This document shows, piece by piece, positions 47,294 through 56,913 of a stretch of DNA of 64,000 nucleotides; position 1 is the stretch's first letter, and each line of letters opens with the position of its first letter. The translations under genes and the position numbers were made by a program. This DNA comes from Exophiala sp. HKRS030. Taxonomy: Eukaryota; Ascomycota; Eurotiomycetes; Chaetothyriales; Herpotrichiellaceae. Location: assembly GCA_023897205.1 (NCBI GenBank), contig JAHWDD010000004.1, positions 806,001-870,000 on the forward strand, in the 5' to 3' direction. The notes under the pieces were generated by a model. The model worked only from the letters and a program-made list of their open reading frames with translations, ran no database searches and was not told the DNA's origin.

Positions 47294-47802
47294 TGGCGTT
47301 GAGGTGGACTTGGCCGCTGGGTAGATGGAATTGTTTTTGGCATGGGATTGATTACCTGTGTCTGTGCTTTGTCAGGTACAATGGTCTCCCCTTGAAGTTT
47401 TGCTCCCTGTCGATTTTGATGGACCCCTTGCTACTCTTATTGACGACCCAGAGACCGCCAAGGCTAGCGAGGTACGATCTAGTAATATAATACTCTGAAG
47501 AAAATCACTTGCCATTTTAGCTGGCTATTCATATACCTGGTCTCGCTTACCCTTGAAAACCGACAGGGAGCAAAATTTCAGGGGGGACCATTGTACAAGC
47601 GCAAACCTTTGGCACCTTCAACGTAAGAGATCAACCAAGGTAGTTAGCTCGTTAGTTACAGTTTGGTTACCTGGATTGACCTGGATAGTGAATTGCTAAC
47701 TACTCCAAAAAGCTTAACGGCATTAGGAGTCGGTAATATCTAGGCCCACACCAGACCCAGCGATACATTTGAGTATCACAGTTTTTACCTCAACAATCAA
47801 CA
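47294..47802. other. Intergenic upstream of tRNA-Ile
   Basis: 500 bp with no gene. It has short inverted copies of GGTCTCCCCTTGAAGTTTTGCTCCC-like words near 47382-47406 and 47565-47595 (on the opposite strand), suggesting a small hairpin-forming repeat. Confidence 0.35.
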
Positions 47803-47936
47803 GGTCGCTTAGTTCAGTTGGTTAGAACGTGGTGCTAATAACGCCAAGGTAAACTTCAATCACTCACAGTACCTACCTAGGTAGTCATCAGCCACTGACA
47901 TCTTCCAGGTCGCGAGTTCGACCCTCGTAGTGACCA
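47803..47936 (+). tRNA. tRNA-Ile(AAU) interrupted by a 60-nt GT-AG element in the variable loop
   Basis: Exon halves 47803-47848 and 47909-47936 fold as a full cloverleaf. The acceptor stem is GGTCGCT with AGTGACC (one G-U), the D stem GTTC/GAAC, the anticodon stem TGGTG/CGCCA and the loop CTAATAA (anticodon AAU, Ile). The T stem is GCGAG/CTCGT with loop TTCGACC, and the discriminator is A. The cut lies between bases 45 and 46 of the variable loop, not at the normal 37/38 site, so the tRNA splicing endonuclease would not be expected to remove it. Without the insert the tRNA looks functional, apart from two G-U pairs where G-C is usual. No CCA is encoded, apart from the discriminator context. 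Confidence 0.92.
47849..47908 (+). other. Spliceosomal-like intron (possible introner) inside tRNA-Ile
   Basis: The 60-nt insert begins GTAAAC and ends CTTCCAG, with CACTGAC about 13 nt before the end, as in the protein-gene introns of this window. It is flanked by AG|GT on both sides (AAG|GTAAAC and CCAG|GTCGCG), as expected for insertion with a short target duplication. It contains the perfect palindrome CTACCTAGGTAG. Confidence 0.85.
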
Positions 47937-47945
47937 TTCACTCCT

Positions 47946-48203
47946 GGTAACAATTATTTTGCGGACATCAATTCTAGTTTGCGGACAGACCCACCTGCCC
48001 GATTAGGAAGATTGCTCGCTGCTAATTTGCGAACAATACTTTAGCAGTGCTAAGGTTACTAGTCGTATAGGAAGGTTTGCTCGCCTGGGCGCTAGAGAAG
48101 CCTATACGGGAGGCTATAAGGGAGTGCCTATGAGAAGCGCCTATGAGAATACTTAGTATTACAATCACAAACCAGAATTAATGTCCGCAAAATAACTGTT
48201 ACC
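47946..48203. mobile_element. MITE, 258 bp, hAT-like (8-bp target duplication)
   Basis: Terminal inverted repeats of 36 bp (GGTAACA.TTATTTTGCGGA, then CAT.AATTCT.GTTTG) match at 33 positions; the three differences are all transitions. Flanks TCACTCCT (47938-47945) and TAACTCCT (48204-48211) form an 8-bp target duplication with one mismatch, which fits hAT elements. There is no coding capacity. It sits 9 bp behind the tRNA 3' end. Confidence 0.85.
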
Positions 48204-48213
48204 TAACTCCTGG

Positions 48214-48236
48214 TTTCTTTTTGTTTTGGATTTTTT
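48214..48236 (+). terminator. Probable original Pol III terminator of tRNA-Ile, displaced by the MITE
   Basis: The T-rich run TTTCTTTTTGTTTTGG follows the right target duplication. Removing the MITE and one duplicate would put it about 11 bp behind the tRNA. At present the first T4 is within the left inverted repeat (47957-47960). Confidence 0.55.
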
Positions 48237-48387
48237 TAGTCCTTCCTAATTTACTGCTGGACACGAGTGGGAAAATATCGTCCGACTATTCGCGGCACTA
48301 ACTACCGGATTTCTTAGCGATATTTTTGTGCTAGTTGCTTAAGCTAGAGCCCTCGTAAGCCCTATAACTGTCCTGTGCCGAGTATGT

Positions 48388-48515
48388 GAGGTTACCCGAG
48401 CGGTGGATTTACCCTGTTAACGTCCGAAGGTCGGAATTAAATAGCATTCCCTCCGTACGGTCCTAATGGCTAAGAGGTTATTCTCACATCTCTCATTGGC
48501 TTCGAGTAACAAGGC
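48388..48515 (+). pseudogene. Possible tRNA remnants (Leu/Ser-like and Glu-like)
   Basis: TACCCGAGCGG at 48393-48403 resembles the A box of Leu/Ser tRNAs. TCCGTAC, an A-box-like GGTCCTAATGGCTAAGA (48459-48475), the loop TTCTCAC and a B-box-like GGCTTCGAGTAAC (48498-48510) resemble a decayed tRNA-Glu(CUC). Stems do not pair well, so neither is functional. Confidence 0.3.
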
Positions 48516-48635
48516 TTCATAAATCTTCAATCATGATTTGCCATTCGGGATAACCATCAGATAACACAGCTTCAATGTCCCAACATCTACACTGCGTCGT
48601 GGTCAGATAACGACACGGGAAAAAGCAAGACCGCC

Positions 48636-50257
48636 ATGCTGTATTTCACAAGCTTGCGACCGGCGTCATGTGCAGCAAGAACAGCAAAGCTACCACACTT
48701 CAACAATGTAGCCTACCTGAGGTGTTATTCTACCCTCAAATCTGAATGGCGAGGCCCAACTCCTCGGGTTGCCATCATAGGATCAGGTCCAGCGGGGTTT
48801 TACACCGCACAAAAGTTGATGCGGGAAGTCCACGGCACGAAAGTGGACATGTATGAACAATTACCAGTACCTTTTGGTCTGGTGAGATTCGGCGTTGCTC
48901 CAGATCATCCTGAAGTCAAGGTAACCCAAACTACTGCTCCTGTCCAGAACGAAATCCCCATTGACTGACACACCCCCAGAACTGTCAAGACACCTTTCAA
49001 GATGTTGCTGCTTCTCCAGACTACAATTTCATTGGAAACGTCCACCTGGGTCAGGATTTACCACTTCAACTTCTCGCCAACCATTATGATGCCATTGTCT
49101 TTGCCTATGGTGCTTCCAAGGATCGAAAACTGGGTCTAGATGGTGAAGATCGACCGCATATCTATTCCGCTCGAGCCTTCGTTGGTTGGTACAATGGTCT
49201 TCCTGAATATCGAAACCTCGACCCCGATCTTACAGCTGGAGAAACAGCCATTGTTGTAGGGCAAGGGAACGTTGCATTGGATGTTGCGAGAACTCTCTTG
49301 AGCAAGATCCAAACCCTACAAGAGACAGATATCACCGAGTACGCATTGGCCGCCCTCTCCAAAAGCACAATAAAACACGTTCATGTCGTCGGTCGAAGAG
49401 GTCCACTACAAGCTGCATTTACCATCAAAGAAGTCCGAGAACTCCTACAACTCGACGATGTCAATTTCACACCTATCCCTTCACACCTTTTTCCAAAAGA
49501 CCTCAAGTCACTTCCTCGACCTAAACGCCGATTACTCGAACTTCTTCAAAAGGGCAGTCCCTCAAAACCTACCGCTACCAAATCATGGTCTCTGGAATTC
49601 CTCCTCGCACCAAAAGAACTTACCTGGCGTACATCTTCGAATGAAAGCCAAACCCTGTCCGGCGTAACATTCTCCAAGACACAACTCACAGATCCAGACT
49701 CAACAGAATCGAAAGTGACAACGACAGACCAGACTGTCACCCTGCCAACATCCACACTCTTCCGCTCCATCGGTTACAAGGCAGAAGCTATTCGTGGCAT
49801 GGAGGAATTAGGTGCGAATTTTGACGAACGCAAAGGAACCATCAGTCACGACGGCACAGGCAGAATTATACCGTTCCAATCACAGCTACACTCAACATCA
49901 CAACCTCCACCAGCCAGCCTCTACTGTTCAGGCTGGGTGAAGCGCGGCCCTACAGGTGTCATTGCCTCAACCATGACGGACGCATTTCAAACTGCCGAAG
50001 TCATCGTCGAAGACTGGAAGAAGACGTTCTCAAATCCGGATCTTCCCACCGTTGTGTCGGAGAATTTGGCTCCTAAGAGATTAGGCTGGGAGGGAGTCCT
50101 GCGTGATGCAAAAGTCATGAAATTAGATCTCAGACCGGTTCACTGGGAGAATTGGCAGAAGATAGACGAGGTGGAGAAGAAAATTGGTCAAGAAAAGGGG
50201 AAACCTAGGGAGAAATTCGGAAATGTTGAAGACATGCTTCAAGTGTCAGGCAGGTAG
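48636..50257 (+). CDS. ARH1: NADPH:ferredoxin (adrenodoxin) reductase, mitochondrial
   Basis: Flavoenzyme passing electrons from NADPH to the mitochondrial ferredoxin, for iron-sulfur cluster and heme A synthesis. Exons 48636-48920 and 48980-50257 (intron 59 nt) give 1563 nt and 520 residues. The N-terminus is Arg/Ser/Ala-rich without acidic residues, a mitochondrial presequence. The FAD-binding motif [14 protein letters not shown] is followed by [20 protein letters not shown], and the NADP site is [13 protein letters not shown] with the [13 protein letters not shown] block. [13 protein letters not shown] and the C-terminal [15 protein letters not shown] motif are also family features. Intact, no frame error. 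Confidence 0.95.
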
Positions 50258-50707
50258 TCTTCGATGAATGGTCGGACATTACCCATTAAAATTTTGGAAT
50301 GGCTCAATGGTCGACCAGCACTGCCCTTCTCCTGAACAGGACCAAGAGACACGAAACGGAAGAATTGGAAGAATTTTTATACCCCCTGTCTCATCATGTT
50401 TGGCATATCCTGATCGCCGTACATGTGTATCAATATAATACGCTAGAAGACTCGCCTGGTGAAATCAAAACATTCCTCGCTCCACGGTATCATGCCGCTT
50501 CAACCAAGACATCTCTCCGTCCTAGTGATCTCCTCGCTGAAGAGGTAGAGAGTCATGCCATCTGCAGATAACACTCGACCCACGAGATCACGGCCAATGA
50601 CCACCTCAAAGCCCTCTCATCAGCCAATCCACTCATCTACTGACACCTCCGATCAATCGACGATCAATCGACCATCCGTCCACAGCCCTTGTTTCCTACC
50701 TACTAAG
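50258..50707. other. Intergenic between convergent ARH1 and the L2HGDH-like gene
   Basis: 450 bp between two 3' ends. No gene is seen. Confidence 0.5.
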
Positions 50708-52176
50708 CTACGCATACAACAACGCCTCAACCTTCTCAGCAATAGCCAAACTGGCCGTCAAGCCCGGACTCTCAATACCCAACAAATTGACAAAGCCCTC
50801 AAACCCCTCTTCATGTGTGATATAAAAATCCGCAAACCCTTGCCATCCTTGCCGTACGTGCCACTCGTCCTGCCCAACTTGGGCCTGATCCCACAGTAAT
50901 CCATCTCGATCGCCTCGCGCCTGATGCCCGGCAGATACGACGTGATCATATCGAGGGCAGCCTCTAAACGGGCCGGATTCGGCGTCAGGTCCGTCGGGTC
51001 GTCGACCCATTCGACGTCTGGGCCGAAGCGTACGCGCCCGGCCATGTCGAGCGTCAGATGGGTGCCGAGGCCGCCGAGGCCGGGGACCGGCGCTGGGTAC
51101 AGAAGAGTGTTTGGCTTGGGGTGTGAGGAGGAATACGAGAAGTACGAGCCTTTGGCGTAGAAGGGTTTGCGCTGCCGGTCCGCGGGAGGAGCATGTTGGA
51201 GATGGCGATGGCGCCGAGCCCGGCGCTGTTGATGACCGTTTCGGCCATGATGGTGTCTTCGCCGCCGGCGCCGTCGCGTGATGTTGTTGTGATGGCGTAG
51301 CCACCGTTATCAGGGAGAGGCTTGAGATCCGTAACGACCGTGTTGAACACGGCCTCGCCGCCGCGCTCTTCCAGGCTGCCTTCGAGATACGCCATGAACG
51401 CGTGACTATCGATGATCCCCGTGGTCGGCGACTCCAGCACGCCCGCCTCCGCGCGCACATCCGGTTCCTGGTCGTGAATCTCGTCTCTGGTCAGGAACCG
51501 TGTCTCCACGTCAATCACCTTGCTGAACTCATGCAGCGCGTGCAGTTCGCCCATCTGCTGCTCGTCCTGCGCCAGGATCCATTTCTTGGTGCGTCGGAAT
51601 GGGATGTTCTGCGCCTCGGCGAGGTCGTACAGTAAATGCTTGCCGCGGATGCACAGTGAGGTTTTCAGGCTTGATGGGCCGTAGTAGAGGCCGGCGTGGA
51701 TCACTTCGCTGTTGCGTGAGCTGGTTTCGGTGCCGGCACTGCCGTGCCGCTCGATTAGGAGTGTCGATGTGCCCGTGCGGCTGGCAAGTTGGCGTGCAAT
51801 GGCGAGGCCGACAGCGCCACCGCCGATGATCTAACATTTTTGTTGGTGTTGTTCTTGTGAAATAGGAGAGGGGGAACTGTAGAACATGCGAGGGGTGGGG
51901 GAGAGGTCTGAGGATGATAGCACCGGGCACAGAGCGAGCAAAGGGGAAGCACACAACTCCTTCGCGGGACCTGGAGCCCAGAGGCCATTGGAAAGGGGGG
52001 TGTAGATGAGATTCATTACTTACAGCATGCGTGAAATCCGCCTGTCGTACCCTCGTCGATGAGAACGCTCTGCTCCTGTTCATCGCTGTCCCAGCAATAC
52101 TCTCGTTCTTCAAGACGCGCACCACCGTCTGCTGGAACATGGTTCTTGTTGAAGGCATAACTATAGTGGTCGACAT
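50708..52176 (-). CDS. L-2-hydroxyglutarate dehydrogenase-like FAD oxidoreductase, two apparent frameshifts
   Basis: DAO-type flavoenzyme, in its family oxidising L-2-hydroxyglutarate to 2-oxoglutarate in mitochondria. Exon 1 (52024-52176) has a presequence-like start (VMPSTRTMFQQTVVRVLKN). Exon 2 (50708-51830) begins at the FAD motif IIGGGAVGLAIARQL, then SSRNSEVIHAGLYYGPSSLK, GIIDSHAFM, MDYCGIRPKL and EGFEGFVNLLGIESPGLTAS. The start could be ATG 52176 or 52140. The 193-nt intron is long for this genome. The frame breaks at ggg 51184-51186 (NMLLP to ADRQRKPFYAKG) and at ccc 50837-50839 (GKDGKG to FADFYI). One C/G added at each gives 1278 nt and 425 residues. Confidence 0.87.
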
Positions 52177-53820
52177 GGTTCTTCGGAAGAGCTTGACGTG
52201 GTTCGCAATCTGTGTCTCTGCGAACGTGTCTTCTCTTGAAGTCGAGCTGTGACGACAGACTACCAGATCCCGTCTCAAGGACCTTGGTTTAGAAGTTCAG
52301 CCTAGGTGAGATTTGATCTCAAAATGCCGGGTGGTGCCCGTGACAACACTTATACCAGTTGGACATCCAAATATGTCTGAACTCGCTTCCTTCGTTCTTT
52401 TATGGCCAGCATGCACGCACCATACGATGCCCCCGCTGGTATCGCAACGCGAGTAGACTTCACAATCGCCAACACCAAAGAATCTATCAGTCGCAGCCCG
52501 AACAGGTCCGCTGCCAGTCAACCTTCAGCCTTGCCGGATGAGTCCTCCCTGGGATATCCAAAACCGCGATTGCAATCTGCCAAAATCGCTACTGGAGCCA
52601 GTGTATTCAGGGTCTGCGGACGCAACGCGGGCTTTATCAAGCCTGAAGCCCCGGCCGCTCTCCCACGGCGACTTTGTGCCACAGTAAGATGCCACGCCCT
52701 TTCGGTGCTATGAGGAAGACAAAGACAAGCTTGCTCACTCGCTCATACGCACAGCGAACACACACAGGTCGGCGTTTCTGAGGTAATCAAATTCCACAAA
52801 CGGGACTGAGAGAGGTGTCGGATGATTCTGGCAATACAAATGCACGAGCTGGTTGGCTGACTAGGTACCAGATCCTCCGTAGCGTAACTGTCTGTATCCA
52901 GTAGTCCAAATTCTGTGCTAGGTATCGGAGTGTCCAGGTATCCAGACGTTGTATCTATGTTATCCAATATGACTAAGTGCAAGAAATTGCAGTTTAGAAC
53001 GCCGAAACATAGAGGTTGTGACGAGACGGGCGACTTGAAACTTGGATGTTCTGGCTTGGAAAGCGGAGAATACGCGGAGATGGGAGGTCGTATGTAACTA
53101 GTTAGTTAGTGGGATGGATGTTGTTGTATCAACTCCCAATGTCCGTGTATGACGTCGGAGGATGGGGGTTCTTTGGGTATTATGACATTTTGATATGCAC
53201 AGTTCCCATGGACCGGAGGGGATTGATAAGGATAAGGATAAGATTCCAAGATCAGCAAGGGTCAAGATCTGATGTTTTACTTTGTTGTCATCGTGCATTT
53301 GTGGCACATAATATATCGTACTATGCTACTTTAACGGCAACAGCACGTATGAAACCAGGGATGTTTTCGAGCAAAAGATCAAGTCACGAAACTGAGAACG
53401 TATTGCTTTGGATTCGGATGTCTTTCAATTACTGAGCTTTTTATGATAAGCTCTTTCATTCATCTTACCGTCCATCCCGTAGGATATCTTCTGCACCAGT
53501 CTATGTACAAATAATTACTATCTTCATGTGCTTGATTGATCGCGTCGTCCTGGGTACCTATACCCAACTCCGCAAAACCATGACATGTTATGATGTGAAT
53601 GGAAAAGATGAACGATGACCAATTCCAACATGATAGGATCCCACTCGGGAGCAGACCTAAACAAGCCTTGTTGCTTTAATCGAGTCACTGAGACTGCTGG
53701 AGGTGTCAATGGTGCTGAATACCATCTGTACACCAAATCATGAACCACCAGTCCCTGCTCAGAACCAATACTGTAGCTCAAATGCAGGGTATCAAAAGAA
53801 GAAATTTCATCGCTAAAGGT
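52177..53820. other. Spacer upstream of the L2HGDH-like gene, downstream of ERG5
   Basis: 1.6 kb. A 103-codon frame from ATG 52402 to 52713 has no domain, and the overlapping frames are also open, so it is not called. I see nothing else. Confidence 0.45.
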
Positions 53821-55595
53821 TTATGGTCGCTCAGTAAAGTTGAGCTTGGAGTGATCCTGTGAAGTTCAGTCAGTCAGAAGAAGAGCTCGCCTTGATAAGA
53901 ATGGAACATACCTGTGGAAATATAGTTGCAAAAACTTCAATCTCTTCACTGATGGGTGTAGGTTCATGTACCCAATCCATCAAAATACTGGCCTTGCCAA
54001 TCATAGCCATCAAATTGAGTTGAGCATATGTTTGACCCAAACAGTAATGAGGACCAGTTCCAAAAACCAACCAATTCTTGACTTGTTTATCAGCATCACC
54101 TGTAATCCATCTTTCAGGTTCGTAGCTGTCTGGATTGGGATATGCCTCTGGATCGTGAGTTGCTGGCCAAACTGCAGGAATGATCATGGAACCCTTTTTC
54201 AATGTATAATCGGGAGTGATTGGGAAGTCCTTTTTAGCCAAATAAGGAACGAAAATGACCGGGGACGGTATCGAAGACCTTCTTTGACAACGGCACGAGT
54301 CCAGACCATCGATTCCAGCATATCCATATCAAAAGGCTTATGGCGATCTCCACCTCTCAATCTCAAATTTTCCTCGCGAACTTTGTCCAAATATTCCGGT
54401 CGATCGGCCATGAGTTGGAACAACCATGTGCAAGCACTCGAGGTGGCATCTTGAGAGGCAAAGAGGAAGGTCAAAACGGTTTGAGAAATCTCAAGATCGG
54501 AAAATTCTCGAAGCACTTGAGGAGGCTTCTCTGAAGCATCAACCTGTTCACCTCGAGCAAGTCTTTCCCGATATTTTGTGGAATCTTGGATTTGTTTAAC
54601 CCAGGCGTCTGTGATGCAAGTGATTTCGCCACCAGCGGCCATTCTGACCTTTGATTTTGCTGCACATTTGGCGAATTCGTCCACAATAAACTGTGCGGCT
54701 TTCCTTCCATACCATGCCTTGGTGTAGGGAAGAATGATCGGGAAATTGACCAATTCCAATGCTGCAGTAACGAGATAAAATTCGTGTGCGATCCTCTTGA
54801 CAACAGCATCGCTCAGATAGTGGCCAACAAATGTTCTGCAAGCAACTGCGCACATGAGTTCTCGGAAGACTGGCATCCATGGTGTTGGTTTGTTGTTGTT
54901 TTCTTTTGACATTTTGATGAATTCTTTGTAGTATTTTTCATATACCTCCTCTTGACCTGGTAGATACATTTCCAATGCTTGACGAGTGAAAAGGCCATTC
55001 AAACCTTTACGAAAGTCGACATGTGCCTTTCCATCCAGAAAGACCCAATTTTTCTCTCCGAGAATCTTGGGGCGATGTCCACCACGGTTGGTTTGAGGAA
55101 GGCTGGGGAATTGAAGACTTTACGAGCAAGTTCTCGGTCAGACGCAATAACGACGAATCTGAAGAATGTTTGTCAGTGTGAGACCAGAATTTTAGAGGGT
55201 GGATTTGACAAACTTGTGAAAGACAGAGACACAGCTCAAGTCGGCACTCTCCCACTTCTGCTTGTATTTGACAAAATCGGGTTTCATTGACTCGAGGAAA
55301 GGTCCGATGAAGGGCATCTTCCACGCAGGGCCGGTAATTCCATATTTCTTAGACTGATAACTAACTGCAGGAGAGGAAAAAAATTAGATCTTAACCAAGA
55401 CACAACATAAACAAGTACCGGTCACCCACATTGATCGTATGCAGCGCACAATAGCAGCAAGGTAAAGAAAATGGTCCAGCCATTGAGTTGAGCCCAGGAT
55501 CGCAGACTGAAAATCTGTTGCGATTGTAAATTCACGTCTGCGCCCGTAGCGACGAGAGGTGAGTCAAAGCTAGAGGCATTGTCGATGGAATTCAT
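53821..55595 (-). CDS. ERG5: C-22 sterol desaturase (cytochrome P450 61), two apparent frameshifts
   Basis: Introduces the C22-C23 double bond in ergosterol synthesis; ER membrane heme enzyme. Exons 55430-55595, 55214-55364, 53912-55158 and 53821-53856. A membrane anchor ([17 protein letters not shown]) is followed by [40 protein letters not shown], the I-helix [14 protein letters not shown], an ExxR (EGLR), [17 protein letters not shown] and the heme loop [11 protein letters not shown]. The frame breaks at gggg 55079-55082 (DIAP to KILGEKNW) and gggg 54261-54264 (RYRP to PVIFVPY). One C added at each gives 1602 nt and 533 residues. Azole-relevant pathway, but this is not the azole target (CYP51). 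Confidence 0.93.
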
Positions 55596-56913
55596 GACGG
55601 GCAAAAAGGTGAGTTCAGCCGCCGACGAGTTTCTCTAAGGCGTCTCGTGCTTGTTTTTGTGATTGTCAAATCGGATTGCGGTGCCTGACAGGGCGAAATT
55701 TGGGAGGTCTGTTGGGTTGGCCGATCGTGAGATCTCGTTGGAGAGCCCCGAGACTGCGGATTTGGGGCGAAGATGGGGGAGAGGAGGACGAGGAGATGGA
55801 GGCGACGATGAGTTCCAAACGAAGGGAATGGTCACCCTTTGGAAACGACCGTCGGTTGGGATTGTTCAGTCGGTCTTCCAAACGTGCCAAAGGAATGGAA
55901 GGAGAGAAGGACTGGAAAAGGTAAAGTGAGGCAGATAGAGAAATTATGGATATGCTTGCTAGTCAATTAGTCACATTGAAGATTGCGATCTCACCGCCAA
56001 AGCTGCTTGTTGGCGGACTAGTGTGAACAAGTCGGATTATGGGTAGCTTGGACTCCGTGGGCTTGTAGGGGGAGGTTCCAATGTATTGACGAGTGGACTG
56101 ACAGGAGGGTCAAGGACGATTTGTCCGTCAAATCCGTGTCGAAGATTCGTAATCAGGATGCACAAGGTGTGTTATGACTCGATTCTTCGACTTTTCACCT
56201 CATGTTTCTTTTCAAAATTGATCGGCGGACGTTGAAAATATCAAATGTTTTTTTATGGGCTAAGAGAGGCAATTCCTCCCCAAAGCCTTTCGAGGGTGAT
56301 TTTTAGGGCAGGAGGGGGAAGGCTCCGGCGGGTCTTTAATTAAGCCAATACCTATAAGGCTCAGGGTCTTAGGGCAGTCATTGGGGCTTCTTCCCGAGTG
56401 AGACCATAAGATGGCCCTCAAGTAGCCCTGTTGATTTGACAGACTCGATTGAATCTCTGCATGATTGGGAAATTAACCTCCAACAATGATTGGCTCATGA
56501 TAGTGGCTACGAGTGGCCAAAGACTCATGCAGGTCCCCTCGGTTCAGACGATGCCGGATGGCGACACTTTTGGGATCCTCGAGCTTAAATCGGCCAATCT
56601 GCTTCATCCTTTTCAATGCCCCTAAGTGAGTGCTTCAGGTACCCTGGGTATGTCCGATACGAGAATAGGTACTTCCAGATCCGAGAAGCTACCCCTCGTG
56701 TCACCCTTCTATCGGTACCTTTACGCCTATCCAGGAATTAGTGTAACATACGATTACGAACTACTACTTGTGGTCAGCTACCGCTTTCTGCCTAGTCGCA
56801 ATTCAATCATTGAGGGATTAGTGACTTTGTTAGCTACCTAGATAGGCTAGAGCTTAGCCGCTAGTACTCGGGTAAGTTGCCAACCTGACGAAGCAGCTTT
56901 GTTCATTTTCTCC
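55596..56913. other. Spacer, ERG5 promoter to NO VEIN-like 3' end
   Basis: 1.3 kb. Purine-rich GGAGGACGAGGAGATGG-type stretches at 55770-55810 form the ERG5 5' region. The rest shows no gene. Confidence 0.5.

Noticed and set aside
52402..52713. 103-codon plus-strand frame
   Set aside because: Overlapping frames are open too and no domain or coding signature separates it from chance.
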